A stretch of DNA of 64,000 bases from Pyropia yezoensis (Eukaryota; Rhodophyta; Bangiophyceae; Bangiales; Bangiaceae): NCBI GenBank assembly GCA_009829735.1, contig CM020619.1, positions 8,856,375 through 8,920,374 of the forward strand, written 5' to 3'. The notes beneath the pieces were generated by a model that saw only the letters and a list, made by a program, of their open reading frames with translations, had not been told where the DNA came from and did no database searches. The number at the start of each line of letters is the position of its first letter. The stretch's first letter is position 1. This document shows, one piece after another, positions 23,181 through 34,174 of this stretch. Position numbers and translations under genes: made by a program.

Positions 23181-23681
23181 GGGATGGAGGGGATGACAAC
23201 GACAGGGAGAGTGGAGGACAACGACTTGGCGGTTTGGATGGGTGTTTGTGAGGGCCGATGGCTGCATCATCGGAGTGCACAGACACGTTGTTCCAGTGGG
23301 AAAAAAAAAACCCGGCGATGAAGCCCGGGAAAAAAAAAAGCATGACGTACGCCTACCCTACACTACGACGCAGCTTAGGCAACCACTAAAACAACTACTA
23401 CTACCACTACATCTACTGCTACTACAGCACGTACGCAAACGAGGCCGCCAGCTCAGACCGCGCAATAGCGCGCTACGACTCCTCCTCGTCCACGTCCGCG
23501 ACCCCATCCCCGTCCCCTTCCTCTTCGTCATCGTCGCCGTCGCCGTCGTCGCCCTCATCATCATCAGGGTGGCCACTCAGGACGATCGCAGCGCGCTCAA
23601 CACTGTCCTCACCATCGACGTCTGAAGCGTCGACATTGACGACGTCGAAGTCCACCTCGTCGTCCTCAGCTACATCACCCT

Positions 23682-25097
23682 CTACCGACCGCCCACTCCC
23701 ACGGCGTGCGCCCTCAGCACGTCCTCCAGCATTCGCTGCAGGTACAGGGGCGGTTCCAGAAGCAGCTCCCGCTGCAGCAGTGCGGGGGTTGTCACAGTCA
23801 GGTCCACATCCAGGGCGTCGATGGCGTCCTGGGCTTTGGCCGCTTTAGTGGCCATTGAGCGCGTCCCCCGTGAAGGTGGCCGCTCGCCCCGTCTGGGGCC
23901 AGAACTGCCAGCCGCGGTTGCACTCCCCGTGCCGGTACGCGCCGGCGTGCTGTCTGACGACGGCGCGACGACACCAGCTCCCTGACTCTCAGCGCGCTCG
24001 GCGAGGACGGTCTCCGCCGACGCCCTCCCCAGGTCCACCGCCAGCTTCAGCATCATGGAGCGGAACTCGATCCCCTCCGGCGTGCCCCTGTTCTCAGGGC
24101 GCGAGAAGAAGTCGATGGCCACCTTACGGCTCTCCAGACGGTACGCCGCCTCGGCCAGGGCTGCCTTCTTCGCCATGGAGTCCGCTACGCTCAGCATGGC
24201 CTTGTTTGATGTGTTCAGGGAGGCCTCAAATGCATCCTCCTTCTTCTCTACGTGCGCTGCGCGCTTCGCACCTTGCCGCCCCAAGGGCCGGCCTTGGAGC
24301 CCGTCGTACTCCTCCCGCTTGCGCTTGCCTTTTCCCTTGCCTTTGTCTTGGCCGCCGTCGGCGGGTGCACTCTGAGACTCAGTGTCGTAGTCCGACTCGT
24401 CCTCGTCCTCAGCATCGTCAATGAACAGGCGTTCCATCTCAGGGCTGGCGGACGCGCCGCTCCACTTGTCCATACCACGCAACACCTGCCAGCACGGTTG
24501 CCAATTCTCTGGCACGAGGCGCGCACGGCGCACCGGCGCACTCTTGCCTTCCTCCTTCAGCACCTTCTCGTAGTCCACGTCCTTCTGCTCGGCAGAGTAG
24601 GCACTCGTGGCCGTGTACAAACACCGCGCCGCGCGCAGCACAGACTCCTCGTTCATATTCCCCGTCAGGCGCGTGCTAGCAACATGGTAGAAATGCGCAA
24701 AGCGCTGGCAGCAAGGACCAATGTTGCGCTGAAACTCGTTCTTGGCCGACGTTGGAGGGCGATTACTCCACCGACCGCGCATTTCAAACGATGTCAGCTT
24801 GGGTGGCGTGCGGCGAACAAACGCGAACCAGATGCTAGACCACAGAGTGGGCGCCTGCTGGCTCGTCCCCACGCTTGCATCTTGCGTGCACTGCTTGTAC
24901 GCCTCACAAAGCGCGACGCGCTCAGGGGTAGTCCAGACCCTGCCCTTGCCAGCCTTCTTGCCATTCTTGCTTTTCCCGGGCCCACCACCACCAGCCATCA
25001 CCTCCTGCACAGAGGCGTTGTCAGGCGTCTGCGCAGCACCGGAGGGTGGCGGACCGCCATGCCTTGCCTCGCCAGCCGCAGAAGGTGAGGCACTCAC
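23682..25097 (-). CDS. SANT/Myb-like Harbinger partner protein, copy 1 (C-terminal part, frame-broken)
   Basis: This frame carries the DNA-binding domain of the second Harbinger gene: RVWTTPERVALCEAYKQCTQ and a W-rich trihelix (LWSSIWFAFV, MRGRWSNR), followed by a conserved block around MDKWSGASASPEMERLF, an acidic stretch, a Lys/Arg-rich nuclear-localisation-like stretch, and a helical region with FFSRPENRGTPEGIEF. The last about 34 residues differ from copy 2 because a G-run near 23784 is one base shorter. Upstream the frame is interrupted relative to copy 2 by an extra C near 25433. Both breaks are absent from the other copy, so sequencing or assembly error is more likely than gene decay. 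It is convergent with the transposase. Confidence 0.75.
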   Translation of the reverse strand: MSASPSAAGEARHGGPPPSGAAQTPDNASVQEVMAGGGGPGKSKNGKKAGKGRVWTTPERVALCEAYKQCTQDASVGTSQQAPTLWSSIWFAFVRRTPPKLTSFEMRGRWSNRPPTSAKNEFQRNIGPCCQRFAHFYHVASTRLTGNMNEESVLRAARCLYTATSAYSAEQKDVDYEKVLKEEGKSAPVRRARLVPENWQPCWQVLRGMDKWSGASASPEMERLFIDDAEDEDESDYDTESQSAPADGGQDKGKGKGKRKREEYDGLQGRPLGRQGAKRAAHVEKKEDAFEASLNTSNKAMLSVADSMAKKAALAEAAYRLESRKVAIDFFSRPENRGTPEGIEFRSMMLKLAVDLGRASAETVLAERAESQGAGVVAPSSDSTPARTGTGSATAAGSSGPRRGERPPSRGTRSMATKAAKAQDAIDALDVDLTVTTPALLQRELLLEPPLYLQRMLEDVLRAHAVGVGGR

Positions 25098-25407
25098 ACG
25101 CCCCGCTGCACCAGCTGCAGGGGGCGACGGACGGGCAGTCCCTTCCCGCCCAGCAGCACGGGGAGACGGAGCCGCAGGCCCGACCCCACCATCAACAGGG
25201 GGCGACGGAGCTGCACGTCCTGCCCCGCCACCACGCCGGGACCCCCCAATACAGCGGGGAGAATTAGCAGGTCCAGCCGCCGCGCTTGCGCGTCGCGCCG
25301 CTGCCGCCGCAGAGACCTCTCGGGCCCGTTCCGTGTCTTTGATCTGCTTTATGATAGCAGCCCGCGCCGCGGCTGCGCCAGCTCTCCCACTGCGCGCAAT
25401 GGCATCA

Positions 25408-27038
25408 TCAGTGACAGCCTGCCTCGCCCTCGCCAGTGCTAGCGTCTTGGGCCACTCGCTTGGCGGCCGCCGCGCGGGCTTTGTCCTCCACCTCGTCGCA
25501 CCGGGTCATAAAGTCCTGCGACGAGCCAGCAGCCAAAGGGGCGCCACTGCGTGAGCCGCTGCTCCCACCACCGCGTGTACCGTCGCGCGCGCCGCCTCCG
25601 CGCCCACTTCCGCGACCACGAGCACGACCTCGGCCAGTCACTGGTGCTTGGGCGAGTGACGGGCTTGCTGGCGTAGCAGGGGAGCCGGGGGGGGCTCGTG
25701 CACGAGCTGAGGTGGCGGCGTGGGTGACGGCGGGGGCGGGGGCGGCGGAGGGGGTGGCGCCACCAGATGAGGCGCTGGCCCTTGCGGCGGCAGCCACAAT
25801 GTTGGCTGCGTAGCTCTCGGTAGGAGATTCCATGTCGCCGGGTGGGTTGCGGGGTGCCCTCCAAAAAAAGGCTGCACCAGCGGAGGGGGCAAGGGAGGGG
25901 GTCCCGCCACGCTGGGCAGCAGCGCCCAATGAAATCCGGGCGGCGCCGCCCCGGCTGAACGCTCAGACCGGCTGCTGCTGCAGTTGCCGCAGGTTGAGGG
26001 ATTGAAGATGCGAGGCTCAGTGCAGGCGGTAGGGCAGACAGAGGTAGGCCTGGGTTGCTGGGAGGGCTCAGCGTAGTGGCTGGATGAGACCGTAGAGGCC
26101 CTGCCGTCGTCGGGGTTGGCGCCGCCACCAAGAGGGGTGGTGTCGTCTGGTGGGGAGGCGCCGCCGCCGCCCTCAGGTCCAGAGGGGTTGATGGACCGGC
26201 GGCCGGTAAATGCGTCCTCCTCCGCTGAGGACGCTCCGGACTCGCCGGCGGAGTGGGCGTCGGCCGCTTTGCAGGCGGCCGCGACTGCCTCCTCGGCTCT
26301 GTTGCGCGCGACACAGGCGACGTAGTGTCGTCGTTCCTGCTCGAGCGCCGCCTCGGCGGCGGCGACCGGCTGGAACTTCTTGCTACGCTGCGCGAGCCAC
26401 AGCCGCAGCGGCGCGCCCGGTGGCCGAACCGCGACGGCGACCGGTCCCCCAGCCCGTCCTCGAGCGCCCGAGCGGCTCGTCGATAGCGCCGCGCCTCGTG
26501 CTCCAGCTCGGACAAACGGAAGCTCAGGATATCGTCCAACGCCGGCCGCGTCACCGCGGGTGGCTTCCAGCCCGCGACTGGGGGTGACGGGGACGTCCAG
26601 CTCGCCGCCTGTGGCGGCGGATTCCAGTGCCCAGGTGGTTGTGGCACGGGGGTCCAGTTCCCCAGCCGTGGTTGAGGGGAGGTCCAGCTCCGCGGTGGCG
26701 GCTGCGCGCCGCGATACAGCGGTGGTGGCGATGGCGGGCCGTTCCGCCCGGGAGGGGGGGGCGGCTCCCTCCACCGTGGGGATGGCGGAGGAGGGCCGCC
26801 CCAGGAGGTGCGGTCCAGGCGCCGGAACGCCGTCTTGCGGATGGCCAGGGGGGGGGAGCGGGGGAGGTCGTGGATGTTGGGGAGGAAATGGGCACGGGGG
26901 CGGGGCGGGGGCGACGAAGGCCGTCTCCGGGAGTGTGGTCGAGTGGTCGGGTAGTCGCTGCCGCGCGGGTGGTCCTCCTCCCGCTGGCGACGAACGCCCA
27001 TCGTCCGACAGCATATATGTCGGTCCCGCGGGGTGCAC
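25408..27038 (-). CDS. Probable N-terminal part of the SANT/Myb-like partner, copy 1 (broken by indels)
   Basis: Pro/Ala-rich frames running into the SANT gene. They include a helical EAALEQERRHYVACVARNRA segment and the piece MESPTESYAANIVAAAARAS at about 25832. Frames jump several times at G-runs, where copy 2 has different run lengths, so no single clean reading exists in this copy. Confidence 0.4.
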
Positions 27039-27630
27039 CCGCGTACAGACTCGATGGCACTCACAGGATAGATGACGTTCTGAACGATGGGGAGGGGAGG
27101 TCGGAGTGGAGACTCACTAGACCAGCGCACAGGAAGTACGGAGCTCGTGCGCGGGGGGAGGTCGGCAGCAAGGGGGTTCCGCGACACAGCAAGAGTCTGG
27201 TAGAGTTTCTGCGACGTTGCTGCAGGGCGCCGTGGGCTATCGACGAGGGTGTCGACTCGGACTTGCTGCGAGTGGACAGGCCGGCGGGCTCCTCAACGGC
27301 GCGCGTGACCCCACTGCGTCCTGTATGCGCGACCTCTTCGCAAAGAGTCAAAGAAAGAGTCACCCGGGGGGGGGGGGGGGGGGGGGGAAAGGGGGCAACA
27401 ACGCAGCCGACCCGTACACTGTCAACGAGCCCCAAATTCGTGGGCGCGCTGGGCAGGCGGGCGCGGCCGCAACTGGACAGACGCCCCCCACCACTCGCGC
27501 TGGCCCAAGATTTTTTTGTGGCCTCGCAGGCAGAGGACGGCAAAGAGAGACGAGGTGCGCCGGATGAAACGAGGGGGTGGAGGAGAGGACACCTTTCGCT
27601 CGAGGCGCCTCTCTCCACGCCGGCCCGCCG

Positions 27631-28130
27631 NNNNNNNNNNNNNNNNNNNNNNNNNNNNNNNNNNNNNNNNNNNNNNNNNNNNNNNNNNNNNNNNNNNNNN
27701 NNNNNNNNNNNNNNNNNNNNNNNNNNNNNNNNNNNNNNNNNNNNNNNNNNNNNNNNNNNNNNNNNNNNNNNNNNNNNNNNNNNNNNNNNNNNNNNNNNNN
27801 NNNNNNNNNNNNNNNNNNNNNNNNNNNNNNNNNNNNNNNNNNNNNNNNNNNNNNNNNNNNNNNNNNNNNNNNNNNNNNNNNNNNNNNNNNNNNNNNNNNN
27901 NNNNNNNNNNNNNNNNNNNNNNNNNNNNNNNNNNNNNNNNNNNNNNNNNNNNNNNNNNNNNNNNNNNNNNNNNNNNNNNNNNNNNNNNNNNNNNNNNNNN
28001 NNNNNNNNNNNNNNNNNNNNNNNNNNNNNNNNNNNNNNNNNNNNNNNNNNNNNNNNNNNNNNNNNNNNNNNNNNNNNNNNNNNNNNNNNNNNNNNNNNNN
28101 NNNNNNNNNNNNNNNNNNNNNNNNNNNNNN
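27631..28130. other. Assembly gap, exactly 500 N
   Basis: A round-number run of N, probably a nominal gap rather than a measured distance. Both flanks are copies of the same transposon interior. Confidence 0.99.
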
Positions 28131-28524
28131 CCCCCGCACACGCCCTGTGGGCCCGACCGGTCAGGCAACACGGCCTGCGCCACCGCGACCCACCACTCTG
28201 ACGGGGACCCCTGGCCAGGGGTCGTCGCCGTGGTGGCGTCCAGCGCTGTCCTTCCCTCCTCTTCCGTCGCGCCACGCCTGTACGTGCACCGCCTCCCTCT
28301 GCCGCGCGTGGGCCGTGCGAGTGCGCTTTTATTCTTCCTGGTTGATGAGGCGGCTGTGCAGCAGTGTGTCCTTGCGCGCTGGGTACTGACACGTCTGTGC
28401 CTCTTTTTACGTCGTGCCCATCTTTTTTTCGATGTCTTTCCGGTCTGTGTTGCGTTTTGATTGTTTGTGTGTTGTTTGTGTGTTGACTGTATTTTTTCCT
28501 AGACCTCTTAGGCAGGGAGCGCCC

Positions 28525-30300
28525 ATGGACTCAGACGATGACGAGGACGCTATCGTCGCCCTCGCCACCCACCGACACATGACCACACTGCGCTTGCTAC
28601 ATCTGCGCGTCTTGAGGTCGCGCATTTATCGCAGGCACCGGGGCTCCATCCCCGGCCGGCGCGGCAACAAACGTCGCGACTTTTCTGATGCGGTGCGGCG
28701 CATACGCGAGCATTACTTTGGATTGGACGGGCAGGAGCCCGTGTACGATGAGAAGGACTTCGAGCGGCGCTTCCGTGTGCCGCGTATTGTCTTCTCCCGT
28801 ATCTACAACGCCATCAAGACTGAGCCCTGGTGGCAGCAGCGACCAAACGCCACCGGCCGGCCACAAGCCCACCCTCTGCAAAAGCTTATTGGCGCCTTTC
28901 GTGTTCTTGCATATGGGGAGTGCATGGACCGCGGCGACGAGTATGTCGCGTTGAGCAAGACGACGATCTCCTTGGCAACCAATCGGCTGGTGGCCTTTAT
29001 TCTGCGCACATACCAGGACGAGTACTTGCGGGCGCCGACCTTGGAGGACCTGAGGCGCATCATGCGTCGCAACGCTGAGAGGGGCCTGCCAGGATGTATT
29101 GGCAGTCTGGACTGCTCCCACTGGGAGTGGAGCACATGCCCCACTGCACACGCCGGCATGTACCAGGACCGGCACGGGAAGCGCACGGTCGTGCTGGAGA
29201 CCGTCTGTGATGAAGACATGTGGATCTGGCACATCTACGCCGGGGCACCTGGCAGCAATAATGACCTCAATGTGCTTGCGCACAGCCCGCTCATGACCAA
29301 GGTGACCCAGGGGCGTTGGCCCCCGTCTGGGCTGTCTTTTTCTGTGAATGGGACCCGCTTTCGCATGCCTTATTACCTCGTGGACGGGATATACCCGCGC
29401 TATGCTTTCCTCATGTCGCCGCATGCAGAGCCCTCCACTGACAAAGAGCGTGCTTTTAACCGCCTGCAAGAGGCGTTACGGAAGGACGTTGAGCGTCTCT
29501 ACGCCGTACTGACGCGCCGCTTTAATGTAGCTCTGTACCCTGCCCGTGCCCACTCTGTGTCTAACCTCATCTGTACCGCCAAGGCGATTGCCATTTTGCA
29601 CAACATGGTTACTGAGCAGCGCCGTGATAGGTACGTGTCGCGCTCTCGCCCAGGGTATGGACAGGGAGGACCAGATGTAGGGGAAGGTGAGGGCACGGAG
29701 AGCGGCGATGGAGGAGATGGCGGCGGAAGCATTGATGGAGCAGACGGCGGTGGAAGCGGCTCTGGAGGTGGCCGACATGACGGAGCCGCCCCACAGTCTC
29801 AACGCGGTGGAGGACGTGCAGACGGTGGCGATAGAGGTGCAGCTGTAATTGCAGGTGCGCCGGGTGGAGTTGGGGAAGAACCGGGTGGAGTGGAAGAGGG
29901 AGTGGGTGGCGTGGCAGGGGGAGCGGATGAAGTGGGAGGGGGTGGCGGCGGTGGGGGTGCATCTGGAGGTGGTGGGAGAGGGGGTGGCAGCGGTGGGGGT
30001 GGTGGGGGTGCACCTGGAGGTGGGGGGGGAATGGGTAGCAGCGGCGGGGGTGCCCCCGGAGGTGGAGAGGCAGCTGATGGAGGGGGAGGGGGCGGGGTCG
30101 GCGGTGCTGGGGCACTCGGGGTCGGAGCCGGACCGGGTCCAGCGCACACCCCGGCCGGCGATCCGGCGGAGGGGTTGTTGCTCCAGGTGCTCATGTCCTG
30201 GTCCAACGCAACGGACAGGGACGTGCATGCGGCGCTGAAGGGCTGCCTCACCGAGCACGTCTGGCAGCACCGCGACCGCTTCCTCCATCCCTATCAGTAG
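28525..30300 (+). CDS. PIF/Harbinger transposase, copy 2
   Basis: Same 591-residue DDE protein as the gene at 20212-21987, with no amino-acid difference that I can find, including the low-complexity tail. Such identity over a G-rich tail argues for one locus assembled twice rather than an old duplication. Confidence 0.93.
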   Translation: MDSDDDEDAIVALATHRHMTTLRLLHLRVLRSRIYRRHRGSIPGRRGNKRRDFSDAVRRIREHYFGLDGQEPVYDEKDFERRFRVPRIVFSRIYNAIKTEPWWQQRPNATGRPQAHPLQKLIGAFRVLAYGECMDRGDEYVALSKTTISLATNRLVAFILRTYQDEYLRAPTLEDLRRIMRRNAERGLPGCIGSLDCSHWEWSTCPTAHAGMYQDRHGKRTVVLETVCDEDMWIWHIYAGAPGSNNDLNVLAHSPLMTKVTQGRWPPSGLSFSVNGTRFRMPYYLVDGIYPRYAFLMSPHAEPSTDKERAFNRLQEALRKDVERLYAVLTRRFNVALYPARAHSVSNLICTAKAIAILHNMVTEQRRDRYVSRSRPGYGQGGPDVGEGEGTESGDGGDGGGSIDGADGGGSGSGGGRHDGAAPQSQRGGGRADGGDRGAAVIAGAPGGVGEEPGGVEEGVGGVAGGADEVGGGGGGGGASGGGGRGGGSGGGGGGAPGGGGGMGSSGGGAPGGGEAADGGGGGGVGGAGALGVGAGPGPAHTPAGDPAEGLLLQVLMSWSNATDRDVHAALKGCLTEHVWQHRDRFLHPYQ

Positions 30301-30512
30301 ATAAACCCCACGCCCTTGTTTTGTTTGCGTATTTCTCCTATTCACTTCCATCACTGCAGCGCAACAAAATTTGAGGACTCCTTGAGCCCACGTCGGTGCG
30401 GGGGGGGACGACGTGGTGTCGGTTTTCGCGGCCGCGCCTGTTGGCGAGGCGCGGCGGTGACGACAGCGCGGCTGTGGTGGCAGCCGCGGTTCTGGTTCGA
30501 ACCACCGGAGAG

Positions 30513-31490
30513 GGGGACAAGGACCTGGCGGTGGCGCTTTCGGCGGCGCTGGTTGGCGCCGCCGGGGGGAGGGGGACAGGTGCCTGGCCGCCGGGTTTGC
30601 CGCGGCGTTTGTCGGTGGGGCGCTACGTGGGGGGGGGACAACGACCTGGCCGCCGGGTTTGCCGCGGCGTTGGCGGTGCGGCGCTCGGGGGGGGGGGGGG
30701 ACAACGACCTGGCGTCTGCGTTTGCGGTGGCATTTGTCGGTGCGGCGCTGGGGGGTGGGGGGGGAGAAGGACGTGGCCGCCGCGATTGCGGTGGCGTTTG
30801 TCGGTGCGGCGCCGGCAAGGGAGGAAGACAAGGACCTGGACCCCGCTTTTTCCGTGGCGCTTGCCTGTGCGGCGCTGGGGGGCGGGGGACCAGGACCTGG
30901 CCGCCGCGATTGCGGTGAAGATTGTCTGTGCGGCGCAGGGGGGGGGCAACAAGGACCTGGTCGCCACTCTTGTGGTGGCGTGTTTCTGCGCTGTGCTTGG
31001 GGGGGGGGGCAACGGCGTGGCCGCCGCTTTTGCCTTTGTGTTTTCCTGCCCCGTGCTGGGGAGGAGGGGACAAGGACCTGGCCGCCGCTTTTGCCTGGGC
31101 GGTTTTCTGCGCCGGGATGGGGGGGGGGGCAAAGGCGTGGCCGCCGCTTTTGCCGCGGCGATTTTTCTGCGCGGAGCTGGAGGGCGGGGGGACAAGGACC
31201 TGGCCGCCGGTTTTGCCGCGCCGTTTGTCTGCGTCGGGCTGGGGGGGGGGACAAGGACCTGGACGCCGCTTTTGCCGTGGCGGTTTTCTGCGCCGGGATG
31301 GGGGGGGGGGCAAAGGCGTGCCCGCCGCTTTTTCCGCGGCGCTTTCCCGCGCCGTGCTGGGGGGGGGGACAAGGACCTGGCCGCCGCGATTGCGGTGAAG
31401 ATTGTCTGTGCGGCGCAGGGGGGGGGCAACAAGGACCTGGTCGCCGCTCTTGTGGTGGCGTTAGCCTGCGCGGCGCCGGGGAGGCTGTGA
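30513..31490 (+). repeat. About 60-bp minisatellite, about 16 units (copy 2)
   Basis: Same array as 22200-23180, differing by a few single G in the homopolymer at the start of units. Confidence 0.85.
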
Positions 31491-31783
31491 TGGGATGGAG
31501 GGGATGACAACGACAGGGAGAGTGGAGGACAACGACTTGGCGGTTTGGATGGGTGTTTGTGAGGGCCGATGGCTGCATCATCGGAGTGCACAGACACGTT
31601 GTTCCAGTGGGAAAAAAAAAACCCGGCGATGAAGCCCGGGAAAAAAAAAAGCATGACGTACGCCTACCCTACACTACGACGCAGCTTAGGCAACCACTAA
31701 AACAACTACTACTACCACTACATCTACTGCTACTACAGCACGTACGCAAACGAGGCCGCCAGCTCAGACCGCGCAATAGCGCG

Positions 31784-34174
31784 CTACGACTCCTCCTCGT
31801 CCACGTCCGCGACCCCATCCCCGTCCCCTTCCTCTTCGTCATCGTCGCCGTCGCCGTCGTCGCCCTCATCATCATCAGGGTGGCCACTCAGGACGATCGC
31901 AGCGCGCTCAACACTGTCCTCACCATCGACGTCTGAAGCGTCGACATTGACGACGTCGAAGTCCACCTCGTCGTCCTCAGCTACATCACCCTCTACCGAC
32001 CGCCCACTCCCACGGCGTGCGCCCTCAGCACGTCCTCCAGCATTCGCTGCAGGTACAGGGGCGGTTCCAGAAGCAGCTCCCGCTGCAGCAGTGCGGGGGG
32101 TTGTCACAGTCAGGTCCACATCCAGGGCGTCGATGGCGTCCTGGGCTTTGGCCGCTTTAGTGGCCATTGAGCGCGTCCCCCGTGAAGGTGGCCGCTCGCC
32201 CCGTCTGGGGCCAGAACTGCCAGCCGCGGTTGCACTCCCCGTGCCGGTACGCGCCGGCGTGCTGTCTGACGACGGCGCGACGACACCAGCTCCCTGACTC
32301 TCAGCGCGCTCGGCGAGGACGGTCTCCGCCGACGCCCTCCCCAGGTCCACCGCCAGCTTCAGCATCATGGAGCGGAACTCGATCCCCTCCGGCGTGCCCC
32401 TGTTCTCAGGGCGCGAGAAGAAGTCGATGGCCACCTTACGGCTCTCCAGACGGTACGCCGCCTCGGCCAGGGCTGCCTTCTTCGCCATGGAGTCCGCTAC
32501 GCTCAGCATGGCCTTGTTTGATGTGTTCAGGGAGGCCTCAAATGCATCCTCCTTCTTCTCTACGTGCGCTGCGCGCTTCGCACCTTGCCGCCCCAAGGGC
32601 CGGCCTTGGAGCCCGTCGTACTCCTCCCGCTTGCGCTTGCCTTTTCCCTTGCCTTTGTCTTGGCCGCCGTCGGCGGGTGCACTCTGAGACTCAGTGTCGT
32701 AGTCCGACTCGTCCTCGTCCTCAGCATCGTCAATGAACAGGCGTTCCATCTCAGGGCTGGCGGACGCGCCGCTCCACTTGTCCATACCACGCAACACCTG
32801 CCAGCACGGTTGCCAATTCTCTGGCACGAGGCGCGCACGGCGCACCGGCGCACTCTTGCCTTCCTCCTTCAGCACCTTCTCGTAGTCCACGTCCTTCTGC
32901 TCGGCAGAGTAGGCACTCGTGGCCGTGTACAAACACCGCGCCGCGCGCAGCACAGACTCCTCGTTCATATTCCCCGTCAGGCGCGTGCTAGCAACATGGT
33001 AGAAATGCGCAAAGCGCTGGCAGCAAGGACCAATGTTGCGCTGAAACTCGTTCTTGGCCGACGTTGGAGGGCGATTACTCCACCGACCGCGCATTTCAAA
33101 CGATGTCAGCTTGGGTGGCGTGCGGCGAACAAACGCGAACCAGATGCTAGACCACAGAGTGGGCGCCTGCTGGCTCGTCCCCACGCTTGCATCTTGCGTG
33201 CACTGCTTGTACGCCTCACAAAGCGCGACGCGCTCAGGGGTAGTCCAGACCCTGCCCTTGCCAGCCTTCTTGCCATTCTTGCTTTTCCCGGGCCCACCAC
33301 CACCAGCCATCACCTCCTGCACAGAGGCGTTGTCAGGCGTCTGCGCAGCACCGGAGGGTGGCGGACCGCCATGCCTTGCCTCGCCAGCCGCAGAAGGTGA
33401 GGCACTCACACGCCCCGCTGCACCAGCTGCAGGGGGCGACGGACGGGCAGTCCCTTCCCGCCCAGCAGCACGGGGAGACGGAGCCGCAGGCCCGACCCCA
33501 CCATCAACAGGGGGCGACGGAGCTGCACGTCCTGCCCCGCCACCACGCCGGGACCCCCCAATACAGCGGGGAGAATTAGCAGGTCCAGCCGCCGCGCTTG
33601 CGCGTCGCGCCGCTGCCGCCGCAGAGACCTCTCGGGCCCGTTCCGTGTCTTTGATCTGCTTTATGATAGCAGCCCGCGCCGCGGCTGCGCCAGCTCTCCC
33701 ACTGCGCGCAATGGCATCATCAGTGACAGCCTGCCTCGCCCTCGCAGTGCTAGCGTCTTGGGCCACTCGCTTGGCGGCCGCCGCGCGGGCTTTGTCCTCC
33801 ACCTCGTCGCACCGGGTCATAAAGTCCTGCGACGAGCCAGCAGCCAAAGGGGCGCCACTGCGTGAGCCGCTGCTCCCACCACCGCGTGTACCGTCGCGCG
33901 CGCCGCCTCCGCGCCCACTTCCGCGACCACGAGCACGACCTCGGCCAGTCACTGGTGCTTGGGCGAGTGACGGGCTTGCTGGCGTAGCAGGGGAGCCGGG
34001 GGGGGCTCGTGCACGAGCTGAGGTGGCGGCGTGGGTGACGGCGGGGGCGGGGGCGGCGGAGGGGTGGCGCCACCAGATGAGGCGCTGGCCCTTGCGGCGG
34101 CAGCCACAATGTTGGCTGCGTAGCTCTCGGTAGGAGATTCCATGTCGCCGGGTGGGTTGCGGGGTGCCCTCCAA
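31784..34174 (-). CDS. SANT/Myb-like Harbinger partner protein, copy 2 (longest open frame)
   Basis: A 796-residue frame. Order: Arg/Gly-rich basic region; a helical segment (DEVEDKARAAAAKRVAQDAS); a Pro/Ala-rich linker; the SANT/Myb-like trihelix from GRVWTTPERVALCEAYKQ; a Lys-rich nuclear-localisation-like stretch; a helical C-terminal domain; and an extremely acidic tail (DDDEGDDGDGDDDEEEGDGD) absent from copy 1. Its first about 40 residues are probably out of frame. Copy 1 reads MESPTESYAANIVAAAARAS at this place, and the two copies differ in a G/GGC run near 34050. In PIF/Harbinger elements this protein binds DNA and brings the transposase to the nucleus and to the element ends. Confidence 0.8.
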   Translation of the reverse strand: MEGTPQPTRRHGISYRELRSQHCGCRRKGQRLIWWRHPSAAPAPAVTHAATSARARAPPGSPATPASPSLAQAPVTGRGRARGRGSGRGGGARDGTRGGGSSGSRSGAPLAAGSSQDFMTRCDEVEDKARAAAAKRVAQDASTARARQAVTDDAIARSGRAGAAAARAAIIKQIKDTERAREVSAAAAARRASAAAGPANSPRCIGGSRRGGGAGRAAPSPPVDGGVGPAAPSPRAAGREGTARPSPPAAGAAGRVSASPSAAGEARHGGPPPSGAAQTPDNASVQEVMAGGGGPGKSKNGKKAGKGRVWTTPERVALCEAYKQCTQDASVGTSQQAPTLWSSIWFAFVRRTPPKLTSFEMRGRWSNRPPTSAKNEFQRNIGPCCQRFAHFYHVASTRLTGNMNEESVLRAARCLYTATSAYSAEQKDVDYEKVLKEEGKSAPVRRARLVPENWQPCWQVLRGMDKWSGASASPEMERLFIDDAEDEDESDYDTESQSAPADGGQDKGKGKGKRKREEYDGLQGRPLGRQGAKRAAHVEKKEDAFEASLNTSNKAMLSVADSMAKKAALAEAAYRLESRKVAIDFFSRPENRGTPEGIEFRSMMLKLAVDLGRASAETVLAERAESQGAGVVAPSSDSTPARTGTGSATAAGSSGPRRGERPPSRGTRSMATKAAKAQDAIDALDVDLTVTTPRTAAAGAASGTAPVPAANAGGRAEGARRGSGRSVEGDVAEDDEVDFDVVNVDASDVDGEDSVERAAIVLSGHPDDDEGDDGDGDDDEEEGDGDGVADVDEEES

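Larger units (their letters stand above)
19817..27630 (+). repeat. Long direct repeat, copy 1 (ends exactly at the N gap)
   Basis: This 7.8-kb block matches 28131-35946 base for base except for short indels. Most lie in G/C runs, and they are denser in its last 2 kb. It stops at the first N. Probably the right end of one contig overlapping the left end of the next. Confidence 0.9.

Noticed and set aside
21163-23343. 726-codon minus-strand frame opposite the transposase and minisatellite
   Set aside because: It is antisense to a well-supported gene and otherwise made of the 60-bp repeat; its continuity depends on G-run lengths that differ between the two copies.
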